DNA from: Chitinophagaceae bacterium
GTDB taxonomy: Bacteria; Bacteroidota; Bacteroidia; Chitinophagales; Chitinophagaceae
Assembly: GCA_024508725.1 (NCBI GenBank)
Contig: JANINS010000003.1
Coordinates: forward strand, 1,426,001 to 1,490,000
Direction: 5' to 3'
Length of the DNA stretch: 64,000 nucleotides
Below the pieces are notes generated by a model. That model searched no databases. It saw nothing but the letters and a program-made list of their open reading frames with translations, and was not told where the DNA came from. A program made the position numbers and the translations under genes. Shown here one piece after another: positions 1-8,972 of this stretch (position 1 is its first letter; the number at the start of each line of letters is the position of its first letter).

Positions 1-1123
1 AGGTTAGAATGATCGCTTCACATACGTAACCTATTGCAACGCCATAACGTTCCAGAAAAGTTCCGCTGATGTCTATGGCTCCCGAATGATTGAGTACACT
101 TATCACGGTGAGCAGCATCAATGGTATCAATGCTCCGAGATAAAACATGGCCATAATGTTTTTTCGAAGTGCCTCCAGTGTTAAAGCAAGCAGACTTAAC
201 ACGATGTAAGAAATTACGGTAGCAGGGATGGATATCAGCAATACCCATGATAAAAGATTTGCATTATACACTTCCACCGGTATCAGCATCAAAAGGGAAA
301 ATAACAATGCAAATAAGGAGATAGCCTGCAGCGATCTTTGAAGGATCTTGCTTTTTAATCCTCCTAAGTAATATATAATGTACTGAAGTGAAAGAGCAAT
401 TGTAAGCGTGGCAAATACAGGCCTTGATCTGCTGGCAAACCATGTGCTCTCAGGCCACAGATATTTAAATCCTACTCCCAGATCTGCCAATACCCAAAGC
501 CAGCCTGAAGTAATGTAAAGCAAGTAAAAAGTGTAAATGCGTTGTCGGGTGATGATGGTAAGATAAAGTCCGATAACCAGTAGTAGAACAACAACACCAG
601 AAAGAATACCGGTGATAAGACTGTTATTCGTTTCTTCTGAAATGAAACCTGCTATATTAAATGTATCGAATGTAAGTTGAAGTGATTCATTGTGCTTGTC
701 AATCCTTAACAGGTATAAATAGCTTTGGTTTGATAAAGGAAATGAGTAATCAACCGTTAACATCGGCCGATGGCTGTATTTAAAATGATCGCCGGTTTGA
801 TAAAGCAACTTTGCCTTGTCTTCTATCGAATAGAAATCGATTCTATTGATCACAGTCTGGCCGATCACCAGTCTTAATGAATCCGGATGTTGCGTCTCGT
901 TGATCTCAACTGCCAGCCAGTAAACAGATTTGGTGAATCCCGGGTTGAATTGTTTTGTTTGCTGAAGAGTGAATTTCCCCTGCCTGAATTGTAGTAAAGC
1001 ATCGTCTGCCTGCAGCTTTAATGTTGGATCTTCAAGGATATAATAAGATGCTCTCGGTGTAGAAGCAACTGCTGCAACACAGAGTAACAGTAAAGAAAAA
1101 AAGAGGAAAATGTGTTTTCTCAT
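1..1123 (-). CDS. 7TMR-DISM sensor protein, 3' part cut by window edge
   Basis: The frame stays open from an ATG at 1123 to the window edge (about 374 residues; the C-terminus is missing). It begins with a Sec signal peptide (basic MRKH, then a Leu/Phe-rich stretch ending near VAAVAS). A periplasmic domain of about 150 residues follows, whose segment with SVYWLAVEI resembles the 7TMR-DISM extracellular domain 2. From about residue 170 there is a series of hydrophobic helices matching a 7TMR-DISM membrane domain. Proteins of this family sense an external, often carbohydrate-like, ligand and pass the signal to a cytoplasmic histidine-kinase, cyclase or LytTR module; that output module would lie beyond position 1. 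It starts 7 nt after the DUF502 gene and is probably co-transcribed with it. Family assignment is fairly secure; output type is unknown. Confidence 0.72.
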   Translation of the reverse strand, partial: MRKHIFLFFSLLLLCVAAVASTPRASYYILEDPTLKLQADDALLQFRQGKFTLQQTKQFNPGFTKSVYWLAVEINETQHPDSLRLVIGQTVINRIDFYSIEDKAKLLYQTGDHFKYSHRPMLTVDYSFPLSNQSYLYLLRIDKHNESLQLTFDTFNIAGFISEETNNSLITGILSGVVVLLLVIGLYLTIITRQRIYTFYLLYITSGWLWVLADLGVGFKYLWPESTWFASRSRPVFATLTIALSLQYIIYYLGGLKSKILQRSLQAISLFALLFSLLMLIPVEVYNANLLSWVLLISIPATVISYIVLSLLALTLEALRKNIMAMFYLGALIPLMLLTVISVLNHSGAIDISGTFLERYGVAIGYVCEAIILT

Positions 1124-1130
1124 GCAGCAA

Positions 1131-1778
1131 TCAATCCTGTTCGTGTACTTCGGTAACACCTCCGGTAACTGCAAATTTCATTGCGTCGGCAGCACTGATG
1201 TGTTCCAGGGCTTTTATCCTTGTTTTCGGTACAATATAAGTTGTTCCGGTTACAGCATATGCTAACGGAACATAAACAGTTACATAATCTCTCATTCCAA
1301 ACTCATCCATCTGGTTTTGAGTGATAAAACCAATACGCCATACATCTGTATCATCCACACAAACCAAAACCGGCTTATTGAACTTCTTTTTATTTCCTGC
1401 AAATGCCTGTAGAAAGTCTTTAACCGAACTATAGATGAATTTTATTCCCGGTGTTTTCTCCAGCAGGCTATCGAATAAACCAAGGAGGCGGTTAAAAACA
1501 AAAAGCGAAGACAACCATCCAACAAAAAAAACAAAAGCGATCACTACCACAAATCCTAATCCAGGGAACTCTTTCAGCGAGCCGTCTGCATTTCTCGGGA
1601 TTAGGTTTGGAAACAATGAATGGATAGCGTTGGGAAGTATTCCATCAACAAAGTTGAACAATGATATCACTACCCAAAGCGTGATTCCTACAGGAGCGAT
1701 CACCAGCAAGCCCTGTAGAAAATACCGAAGCAGAATACTAAGGCCTGATTTGATCTGCACTTTTGGGTTAATGTTCAT
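1131..1778 (-). CDS. DUF502 family integral membrane protein
   Basis: A 215-residue protein with two strong N-terminal membrane segments (about residues 15-45 and 72-95), followed by a soluble domain containing the LLEKTPGIKFIYSSVKDF stretch and a VYVPLAYAVTG-like segment typical of DUF502. The molecular function of this family is not established; homologues are widespread membrane proteins in bacteria and plants. It is the first gene of a likely two-gene minus-strand unit with the 7TMR-DISM sensor. Its start at 1778 is 156 nt from the divergent TetR gene, so the two share an intergenic promoter region. The family call is firm; nothing in the sequence points to a substrate. Confidence 0.8.
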   Translation of the reverse strand: MNINPKVQIKSGLSILLRYFLQGLLVIAPVGITLWVVISLFNFVDGILPNAIHSLFPNLIPRNADGSLKEFPGLGFVVVIAFVFFVGWLSSLFVFNRLLGLFDSLLEKTPGIKFIYSSVKDFLQAFAGNKKKFNKPVLVCVDDTDVWRIGFITQNQMDEFGMRDYVTVYVPLAYAVTGTTYIVPKTRIKALEHISAADAMKFAVTGGVTEVHEQD

Positions 1779-1884
1779 CAGCTGCTAATGTTGAAACAAA
1801 GAAACGAAAATGTACCTGTGATAGTTCTGACTCCTCATTTATCCATCTAATTGACCGTTTAACCAAAAAATAATAATAAAAGTT

Positions 1885-1922
1885 ACTATGGAAACTTTTA
1901 TTATGAAAAATGTTTCCATAGT
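1885..1922. promoter_or_regulatory. Perfect inverted repeat, candidate TetR operator
   Basis: Two perfect 11-nt arms, ACTATGGAAAC at 1885-1895 and its reverse complement at 1912-1922, are separated by 16 nt. The right arm overlaps a TAnnTTTG-type promoter element of the efflux operon (1919-1926), so a bound dimer would block RNA polymerase. The regulator encoded 13 nt downstream is the obvious candidate ligand. Binding is inferred. Confidence 0.6.
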
Positions 1923-1926
1923 TTTG
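1919..1926 (+). promoter_or_regulatory. Bacteroidota -7 promoter element for the efflux operon
   Basis: TAGTTTTG matches the TAnnTTTG consensus of Bacteroidota primary promoters. The ATG of the TetR gene lies 9 nt further on, so the transcript would have almost no leader. No convincing -33 element was seen. Confidence 0.5.
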
Positions 1927-1934
1927 CACCCGCT

Positions 1935-2552
1935 ATGGAAATGAAGGAAAGAATACTGCAGAAATCGGAAGAATTGTTCAAACGCTTTGGCATCAGAAGC
2001 GTAACCATGGATGAGATATCCTATCAGTTAGGCATATCCAAGAAAACATTGTATCAGTCATTTGCCGACAAAGAGGAGATCGTTCATGCTGTGTTTGACA
2101 GTATCATGAACGATAATAAATCCAAGTGCATGAGTGATAAGTCGATGGCAGACAATGCCATTCATGAAGTTTTCCTGGCTTTTGATCATGTAATGCAGAT
2201 GTTCAGTGAAATGAACCCGGCAATACTGTTTGATCTGCATAAGTACCATCCGGGTGTATATGTAAAATTCAATGCATACAAATGGGAATTCCTTTATACG
2301 GTGATAAAAGAAAACCTGGAAAGAGGTATTAAGGAAGAATTGTACAGGCCTGAAATACATATCGAGATCATGACCCGTTACAGGATCGAAAGCAGTATGC
2401 TCCCTTTTAATACAGATGTGTTTCCGCAAAGTAAAAAAGACCTGGCGGGAGTTGAGAGAGAGATCATGGAGCATTTCCTGTATGGATTGGCTACGCAAAA
2501 AGGAACAAAACTTATTCAGAAATACAAACAAGAACGATTAAAACAACAATGA
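1935..2552 (+). CDS. TetR/AcrR family transcriptional regulator
   Basis: A 205-residue regulator with an N-terminal TetR helix-turn-helix: VTMDEISYQLGISKKTLYQSF at about residues 23-43 holds the expected pattern. The C-terminal helical domain is variable and would bind an inducer. It is the first gene of an operon with the outer-membrane, adaptor and pump genes of an RND efflux system, and its stop overlaps the next start by ATGA. This arrangement is typical of a local repressor relieved by pump substrates. A perfect inverted repeat lies directly upstream over its own promoter, suggesting autoregulation. An in-frame ATG two codons downstream (1941) is an alternative start. The inducer is not predictable. 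Confidence 0.88.
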   Translation: MEMKERILQKSEELFKRFGIRSVTMDEISYQLGISKKTLYQSFADKEEIVHAVFDSIMNDNKSKCMSDKSMADNAIHEVFLAFDHVMQMFSEMNPAILFDLHKYHPGVYVKFNAYKWEFLYTVIKENLERGIKEELYRPEIHIEIMTRYRIESSMLPFNTDVFPQSKKDLAGVEREIMEHFLYGLATQKGTKLIQKYKQERLKQQ

Positions 2553-3928
2553 TGAAGCAATTGATGATGTTGATCACTGTGTTGCTTTTCTCCTACACCC
2601 AATTAAAAGCACAACAGCGTTACGAACTAACTGTAAAAGAGGCGGTGGAACTGGCATTTAAGAACATGACCGATGTAAAGAATGCACAGCTCGATTACAG
2701 GATACAGGAAGCTAAGAACAGGGAGATCTTAGGACAGGCTTTGCCACAGCTCACGGGAAATGTTGGTGCACAGCATTACCTGGAACTTCCTAAAATTTTA
2801 TTTCCGCAATCTGATTCAGGTATTTACGCAGTGTTAAGACGTGAAAACCTGATCCCTCCAAGTTCGAAAGCTCCTCCTCCAACCATGAGCCAGATCAGCT
2901 TTCAGCAACCATGGAATGCAACTGCAGGAATTACATTACAACAGCTTTTATTTCAGCCTGATGTTTTTGTAGGATTACAGGCACGTGGAACTGCATTGAA
3001 TCTTTCAAAAGAACAACTGGAACAGGTAAAAGAAAGAGTCAAAGACTCGGCTTACAAAAAGTATTACGCAATCCTTATTGCAGAAAAGCAATTATTCTTT
3101 TTAAATGAAGGAATAAAGAGATTGCAGAAGCTGTATTATGATGATTCAGTAATGTTTAAAAATGGGTTTGTTGAGAGACTGGATCTTGATAAAGTACAGG
3201 TTCAGCTTACCAACCTTCAAACTACCAGGAATATTGTAGACAATTCAGTTAAGCTATCCTATGCAGCACTGAAGTTCTCACTCGGATTATCACAAAAAGA
3301 TACCGTTGTATTAAAAGATGAGTTGAGTGTAGACAAGATCAAAGAAGGAATTCTGGAGGCAAATTTCAACTATTCTGATCGAGCCGAATACAGGGTGCTG
3401 GAAAATGTAAAAAAATTGCAGCAGCTAGATCTGAAACGTAACAAGCTTGGTTATTTACCAACTGTTGCAGCCCAGGCGAATTACACGGTAAATGGAATGG
3501 GGCAAAAATTCTTTACTGATAAGAATACTACATGGATCAGGAGCTCTTTTATCGGTTTGAACATCAACATCCCGATTTTCGATGGCTTCCAGCGAAAGTA
3601 TAAAATACAGCAGTCGAGGTTTAATATAGAGAAAGCAGACAATAATCTTGATTACATCAGGCAGGTGATAGATTTTGAGCAATATGCACTAAGGGAAACA
3701 CTCACGAACTCTTTAATGAATCTTGATGCACAACAAAGAAATATGGAACTGGCAGAAAGAGTGTTCAACACCACAAAGATCAAGTTCCAGGAAGGTTTGG
3801 GAAGCAGTTTCGAAGTATTACAGGCTGATGCTGATTACCAGACAGCACAGGCAAACTACTTCAGTTCATTGTATAATGCCATCGTAGCAAAGATCAGCTA
3901 TCAAAGATCATTAGGTAAACTTCAATAA
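2549..3928 (+). CDS. TolC-like outer membrane efflux protein
   Basis: A 459-residue protein with a signal peptide (hydrophobic core MLITVLLFSYTQ, cleavage near LKA-QQ) and the alternating coiled-coil and strand pattern of outer-membrane efflux proteins. The typical YELTVKEAVELAFKNN-like opening (here AFKNM) and a closing LQADADYQTAQANYFSSLYN stretch are present. It forms the trimeric outer-membrane duct of a tripartite pump whose adaptor and RND transporter follow. It overlaps the TetR gene by 4 nt, and the gap to the adaptor is 28 nt, so all are translated from one message. Substrates are unknown. Confidence 0.9.
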   Translation: MMKQLMMLITVLLFSYTQLKAQQRYELTVKEAVELAFKNMTDVKNAQLDYRIQEAKNREILGQALPQLTGNVGAQHYLELPKILFPQSDSGIYAVLRRENLIPPSSKAPPPTMSQISFQQPWNATAGITLQQLLFQPDVFVGLQARGTALNLSKEQLEQVKERVKDSAYKKYYAILIAEKQLFFLNEGIKRLQKLYYDDSVMFKNGFVERLDLDKVQVQLTNLQTTRNIVDNSVKLSYAALKFSLGLSQKDTVVLKDELSVDKIKEGILEANFNYSDRAEYRVLENVKKLQQLDLKRNKLGYLPTVAAQANYTVNGMGQKFFTDKNTTWIRSSFIGLNINIPIFDGFQRKYKIQQSRFNIEKADNNLDYIRQVIDFEQYALRETLTNSLMNLDAQQRNMELAERVFNTTKIKFQEGLGSSFEVLQADADYQTAQANYFSSLYNAIVAKISYQRSLGKLQ

Positions 3929-3956
3929 TACTAAAACACAGTCTAAATACATTTTT

Positions 3957-5165
3957 ATGAGCCAATTGAAACGCTTCGCTTTCATCCTCTCAGCAGTAGT
4001 CGTACTTGCTGCATGTGGCGGAAGCGATAAACAAGACAAAGCAGCCATCAACGAAAAGAAAGCCGAACTCGAAAAGAAGAAGAAAGAGCAGCTCACACTT
4101 GCTTCTGAAATCGAAAAATTAGAAGCTGATCTCGCAAAACTAGATACTGCTTCAGCAAAAAATACCAATGCAAAGCTGGTGAGTGTTAGTGCATTGGCAA
4201 CAGCACCATTTGTTCATTATATCGAGTTACAGGGAAGAGTAGAAGCAGACAACCTTTCGTACGTAACGCCAAAATATGGTGCCGGACAGGTGAGAGCTGT
4301 TTATGTAACACAAGGTCAGCAGGTGAGTAAAGGACAAACTTTATTAAAACTTGATGATGCTATTATACAGCAACAGATCGTTACGCAAAGAGCCAGCCTT
4401 GCAACATTGCAAACACAGTTGAACACAGCCAAAGACATTTATAACAGGCAAAATAATCTCTGGAAACAGGGAATTGGTACAGAGGTGCAATTGATCCAGG
4501 CAAAGACCAACGTTAGCAGCTTAGAAACACAGTTGAATACGGCAAGAGAAGGCATCAAAACTTTGCAAAAACAATTGGAAGGAACAAATGTTCGTGCCGA
4601 GATAAGTGGAATAGCTGATGTGGTGAATGTTCGTGTAGGTGAATACTTCCAGGGTGTGATGGGAAATGCTCCACAGATCGTGATCGTAAACACCAGCTCT
4701 TTAAAAGCAGTTGCTTCTGTTCCTGAAAACTATGCCAGCAAAGTAAAAACAGGTTCTCCTGTTGTTGTGGTGTTGCCAGACATTAATAGAACCTATAACG
4801 TTAAGGTAACCCGTTCCGGCAAACAGATAGATCCTTCAACAAGAAGCTTTTTGGTTGATGCAAGAATTCCTTACGATGGACAGGCCAGGCCTAACCAGAT
4901 CGCTAAGATCAGGATTCAGGATTATGCAGTTGCCAATACGATAGCCATTCCTGTAAATACTGTTCAAACAGATGAAAATGGTAAGTATGTTTTCGTTGCA
5001 ATAAATGAAGGAGGAAGGATGGTTGCCAGAAAAAAACCTGTAGGTGTTGGTGAATTGAACGGTGAATTGATCGAAGTGAAAGTTGGATTAAATGCCGGTG
5101 ACCAGTTGATCACAGAAGGCTTCCAGAACCTATACGAAGGACAGGTGATCAGTATTGTAAAATAA
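3957..5165 (+). CDS. RND efflux periplasmic adaptor lipoprotein (HlyD/AcrA type)
   Basis: A 402-residue adaptor. The N-terminus carries a lipoprotein signal with lipobox LAAC (Cys at about residue 20). A charged Lys/Glu-rich helix (about 30-65) follows, then a lipoyl-like half motif, an alpha-hairpin (about 130-205), the second lipoyl half (ISGIADVVNVRVGEYF) and beta-barrel domains ending in EGFQNLYEGQ. It bridges the inner-membrane RND pump and the TolC-like duct. The extra charged helix before the first lipoyl half is common in Bacteroidota adaptors. It is followed by a 98-nt gap that contains a copy of the dispersed GTGCGACGCAAC repeat. Confidence 0.92.
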   Translation: MSQLKRFAFILSAVVVLAACGGSDKQDKAAINEKKAELEKKKKEQLTLASEIEKLEADLAKLDTASAKNTNAKLVSVSALATAPFVHYIELQGRVEADNLSYVTPKYGAGQVRAVYVTQGQQVSKGQTLLKLDDAIIQQQIVTQRASLATLQTQLNTAKDIYNRQNNLWKQGIGTEVQLIQAKTNVSSLETQLNTAREGIKTLQKQLEGTNVRAEISGIADVVNVRVGEYFQGVMGNAPQIVIVNTSSLKAVASVPENYASKVKTGSPVVVVLPDINRTYNVKVTRSGKQIDPSTRSFLVDARIPYDGQARPNQIAKIRIQDYAVANTIAIPVNTVQTDENGKYVFVAINEGGRMVARKKPVGVGELNGELIEVKVGLNAGDQLITEGFQNLYEGQVISIVK

Positions 5166-5198
5166 GATCATCAAAACAGATGAGTATTGTTGTTTCAG

Positions 5199-5230
5199 CA
5201 CAAGTGTGCGACGCAACAGGAGCTCAGTAG
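5199..5230 (+). repeat. Dispersed intergenic repeat, core GTGCGACGCAAC (copy 1)
   Basis: The core GTGCGACGCAAC lies at 5206-5217, preceded by GCACAA and followed by an AGCT three nt later, as in the other copies. It lies in the gap between adaptor and RND pump, inside an operon, 40 nt after the adaptor stop codon. Confidence 0.7.
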
Positions 5231-5263
5231 CAAATTATAGTTGACTATATAAAATTATTCCCA

Positions 5264-8200
5264 ATGAAAGTATTGGAAGGGATAAGCGAAAAATTCAAAC
5301 AGTTTAAACCCACAAGCTGGGCTGTTAACAATAGAACCGCCACCTATATTATAACGATCCTGATCACACTGTATGGTTTGAATAAATTCAACACCATGCC
5401 GAAAGAGCAGTTTCCGGATATCGTGGTGCCTACCATTTCTGTTACCACGATCTATTTTGGTAACTCAGCAAAAGATATCGAGAACCTTGTTACTCGCCCG
5501 ATAGAAAAACAGATCAAAGGCATCAGTGGTGCTAAGGTGAACAAAGTACAATCGATCTCGCAGCAGGATTATAGCCTGATCATCGTTGAGTTTGATACTG
5601 ACGTTAAAACAGATATTGCCAGGCAGAAAGTAAAAGATGCGGTGGATAAAGCAAGAACTGATCTGCCCACTGATCTTACGCAAGAGCCGAACATTGCAGA
5701 ATTCGATTTCAGCGAAATGCCGATCATGTATGTGAATATCAGCGGTAATTATGATGGGATGAAGCTCAAGGATTATGCTGATAAAATGCAGGATAGGTTT
5801 GAGGAACTGAAGCAGGTGAACCGTGCCGATATTGTTGGTGCTCCCGAAAGAGAGATACAGATAAACGTGGATCCTTATAAAATGGAAGCTGCAAAGCTCA
5901 CTTTCGATGATATCTCTAATGCAGTTAATTACGAGAATCGTGATATTAGTGGAGGATTGGTTTCAGTAGGTGATATGAAAAGAACCATTCGTATCAAAGG
6001 ACAGTTTGATGCTGCACTTGATATGAACAACATTGTTGTAAAGAATATTAACGGTGCTCCAATATATCTAAAAGACATTGCAAGTCTGGTTGACACTGTT
6101 AAAGAAACAGAGAGCTATGCCCGTTTGGATGGAAAGAATGTTATTACGGTAAACATTGTAAAAAGATCTGGCGAGAACCTGATCGAAACTGCTGCCGGCA
6201 TTAAAAAGATCGTTGCAGAAATGCAAAAGAGTGGTGAAATTCCACCAGACTTAAAAGTGGTGATCACCGGTGACCAGAGTAAACAAACAGAAACATCATT
6301 CAAAGACCTGGTGAATACGATCATCATCGGTTTTATATTGGTATTGCTTATTCTCATGTTCTTCATGGGAGTCTCCAATGCATTCTTCGTTGCATTGAGT
6401 GTACCGCTTAGTGTGTTTGTTGCATTCCTTTTTTTACCATTGGGAGATTTCTTAGTGGGTGGAACGATCACATTGAACTTCATAGTTCTGTTTGCATTGT
6501 TATTTGGATTGGGAATTATCGTGGATGATGCGATCGTTGTAATTGAGAATACGCACCGTATTTATCATAACGGTAAAGTACCGATCGTACGAGCTGCAAA
6601 AGAAGCTGCGGGTGAAGTATTCATCCCGGTGTTAGCAGGTACCGCAACTACATTGGCTCCGTTTTTCCCACTGTTGATGTGGAAAGGATTGATCGGAAAG
6701 TTCATGATCTATCTGCCGGTGATGTTGATCTTAACATTGGCAGCTTCATTGATCGTGGCATTCTTTATCAACCCGGTATTTGCGGTGAGCTTTATGAAAC
6801 CGGAAGGAAGAGAGTTTGAAAAACCTCGTAAAGCCGTTTTCAGAAGTCCATGGTTCTGGACGTTTGCCATCTTTGGGTTGATATTGAATATTGCAGGATG
6901 GCATGGTTTAGGAAACTTCCTCATCTTCATGGATCTGCTGATAATCTTAAATGCTTATGCATTAAGAGATGTGATCCATTATTTCCAGGAAAGAGTATTG
7001 CCTGGATTGATGAACCGGTACGAGAAAATGTTGCGTTGGATATTGAAAGGCAAAAGGCCACCAAGAATATTCGCCGCTTTATTTGGCTTGTTTCTGTTCT
7101 CTATCATAGCATTGGTAATTCGGAAAAATCCAATTGTATTTTTCCCAAGTGGTGATCCGCATTTTGTGTATGTATACCTGAAGATGCCGGTTGGTACTTC
7201 TGCAGAAACAACAGATTCGGTTACACGAATACTCGAAAAGAGAGTGTACAAAGTGCTGGAAAAGGAAAAGCCGGGAACAGATGGAAGCATCGTTGAGAGT
7301 ATTATATCAAACGTTGCGGTAAGTGCTAATAACCCTAGAGATAACAACCGTAGCGTTCAATCGAATCTAGGTAGGATACAGGTATCATTTGTAGAATATG
7401 AAAAACGTGAAGGAAAAAGTACCGCACCATATCTTACACAAATTCGTGAAGCTGTACAGGGAATTCCGGGTGCTTCTGTAGAAGTAAGACAGGAAGATGC
7501 CGGACCTCCAACAGAACCTCCGGTGAACATAGAAGTGATCGGCGACAACTTTGAATCTATTTCAAAAGTGGCCGTTCAATTGAAGAACTATCTTGATACG
7601 AATCGTATAGAAGGAATTGAGAACCTTGCCCTGGATATTGATCTTACCAATCCTGAGATAAGCATCAATGTTGACCGAGAAAAGGCACTGCGAGAAGGAT
7701 TGAGTACAGGACAGGTTGGTATGGCCATTCGTACTGCTGTTTTTGGTAGAGAAGTAAGTAAACTGAAGGATGATGAAGATGAATATAAGATTCAATTGAG
7801 GTTGAACGAATCATCGAGAAACAGCATTACAGATCTTATGAATCTGAGGCTCACCTTCAGAGATTTTGCAACAATGCAGATCAAACAGGTTCCGTTGAAT
7901 GCAGTTGCTACGGTTGATTATACCAGTACAACCGGTGCTGTTAAACGAAAAAATATAAGGAGAACGATCCAGTTGCAGTCGAATGTATTGGATCCATCAC
8001 TTACTCAGGGAATCAATCAGCAGCTTGGTGTTAAGATCGCAGACTTCAAAAGAAAAATGGCCATACCATCTGATGTTACGATCAAACAAACCGGTGAAAG
8101 TGAACAACAGGCAGAAACATCAGCGTTTCTTGGCAAAGCTTTATTAATGGCTTTACTGCTGATCTTCCTGATCCTTGTGCTACAGTTCAACAGTTTAAGT

Positions 8201-8812
8201 AAACCGTTCATCGTACTTACCGAGATATTCTTCTCTATCATAGGTGTATTCCTTGGATATGCGATCACAGGTATGACAATGCCAACGATCATGGTGGGTG
8301 TAGGTATCATCGGTCTTGCCGGTATCGTAATCAAGAACGGTATATTGTTGATCGAGTTTACAGATGAGTTGAAGTCGAGAGGCTATCGAACAAGAGAAGC
8401 TGCCATACAGGCTGGTAAGATCCGTATCATCCCGGTATTGCTCACAGCGATAGCTACCATCTTAGGTTTGTTGCCTTTAGCTGTTGGATTCAATATCGAT
8501 TTCGTATCGATGTTCCAGCACCTGAATCCGCACATCTTCTTTGGTGGTGATAGCGTGGTATTCTGGGGTCCCTTAAGCTGGACGATCATCTTCGGTTTGA
8601 TCTTCTCATTCTTCTTAACGCTGGTAATGGTGCCAAGTATGTACCTCATTTCTTTCAGGCTTAAAAGACCTATGGAGAAATTCTACGGTACCAAATACAT
8701 TGCTTTGTTTGGATTCCTCGGACCATTCTTCTTCATTTTTGTAGGAATTATGTTCCTGGTAAGAAGAATACAGGGTAAGAAAGTTTGGATGGGTAAATTA
8801 AAAGCAGCGTAG
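5264..8812 (+). CDS. RND family efflux transporter, inner-membrane pump
   Basis: An 1182-residue RND permease that drives proton-coupled export through the neighbouring adaptor and TolC-like duct. N-terminal TM1, a large periplasmic loop, a TM4 segment with the proton-relay Asp pair (GLGIIVDDAIVVIENT, about residues 418-433), the second loop and C-terminal helices are all recognisable. It is longer than the usual 1030-1060 residues. One extra stretch of about 90 residues, with two more hydrophobic helices, lies after TM6 (about 515-605). Another insertion is near 1082-1102 (HLNPHIFFGGDSVVFWGPLS), and there is an additional C-terminal helix (about 1142-1168). Start chosen at ATG 5264. It is followed by a strong terminator. 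Substrate unknown. Confidence 0.92.
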   Translation: MKVLEGISEKFKQFKPTSWAVNNRTATYIITILITLYGLNKFNTMPKEQFPDIVVPTISVTTIYFGNSAKDIENLVTRPIEKQIKGISGAKVNKVQSISQQDYSLIIVEFDTDVKTDIARQKVKDAVDKARTDLPTDLTQEPNIAEFDFSEMPIMYVNISGNYDGMKLKDYADKMQDRFEELKQVNRADIVGAPEREIQINVDPYKMEAAKLTFDDISNAVNYENRDISGGLVSVGDMKRTIRIKGQFDAALDMNNIVVKNINGAPIYLKDIASLVDTVKETESYARLDGKNVITVNIVKRSGENLIETAAGIKKIVAEMQKSGEIPPDLKVVITGDQSKQTETSFKDLVNTIIIGFILVLLILMFFMGVSNAFFVALSVPLSVFVAFLFLPLGDFLVGGTITLNFIVLFALLFGLGIIVDDAIVVIENTHRIYHNGKVPIVRAAKEAAGEVFIPVLAGTATTLAPFFPLLMWKGLIGKFMIYLPVMLILTLAASLIVAFFINPVFAVSFMKPEGREFEKPRKAVFRSPWFWTFAIFGLILNIAGWHGLGNFLIFMDLLIILNAYALRDVIHYFQERVLPGLMNRYEKMLRWILKGKRPPRIFAALFGLFLFSIIALVIRKNPIVFFPSGDPHFVYVYLKMPVGTSAETTDSVTRILEKRVYKVLEKEKPGTDGSIVESIISNVAVSANNPRDNNRSVQSNLGRIQVSFVEYEKREGKSTAPYLTQIREAVQGIPGASVEVRQEDAGPPTEPPVNIEVIGDNFESISKVAVQLKNYLDTNRIEGIENLALDIDLTNPEISINVDREKALREGLSTGQVGMAIRTAVFGREVSKLKDDEDEYKIQLRLNESSRNSITDLMNLRLTFRDFATMQIKQVPLNAVATVDYTSTTGAVKRKNIRRTIQLQSNVLDPSLTQGINQQLGVKIADFKRKMAIPSDVTIKQTGESEQQAETSAFLGKALLMALLLIFLILVLQFNSLSKPFIVLTEIFFSIIGVFLGYAITGMTMPTIMVGVGIIGLAGIVIKNGILLIEFTDELKSRGYRTREAAIQAGKIRIIPVLLTAIATILGLLPLAVGFNIDFVSMFQHLNPHIFFGGDSVVFWGPLSWTIIFGLIFSFFLTLVMVPSMYLISFRLKRPMEKFYGTKYIALFGFLGPFFFIFVGIMFLVRRIQGKKVWMGKLKAA

Positions 8813-8833
8813 TTATAGTTTGGTTACATATAT

Positions 8834-8865
8834 AAAGCCGTCCCTTTTGCAGGGATGGCTTTTTT
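8834..8865 (+). terminator. Rho-independent terminator of the efflux operon
   Basis: Stem AAAGCCGTCCCT / AGGGATGGCTTT with one G-T pair and a 5-nt loop, followed by a T run. It lies 22 nt after the pump stop codon. Confidence 0.82.
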
Positions 8866-8972
8866 ATTGACAGCCAGTTACATCCTTATAGCAATAAGCC
8901 TAAATGCGTTTAAGAATTGGAATCATTTGTTTATAAGCCAAACTCCTTTTATTTTAGAAGAAAATACCTCAG

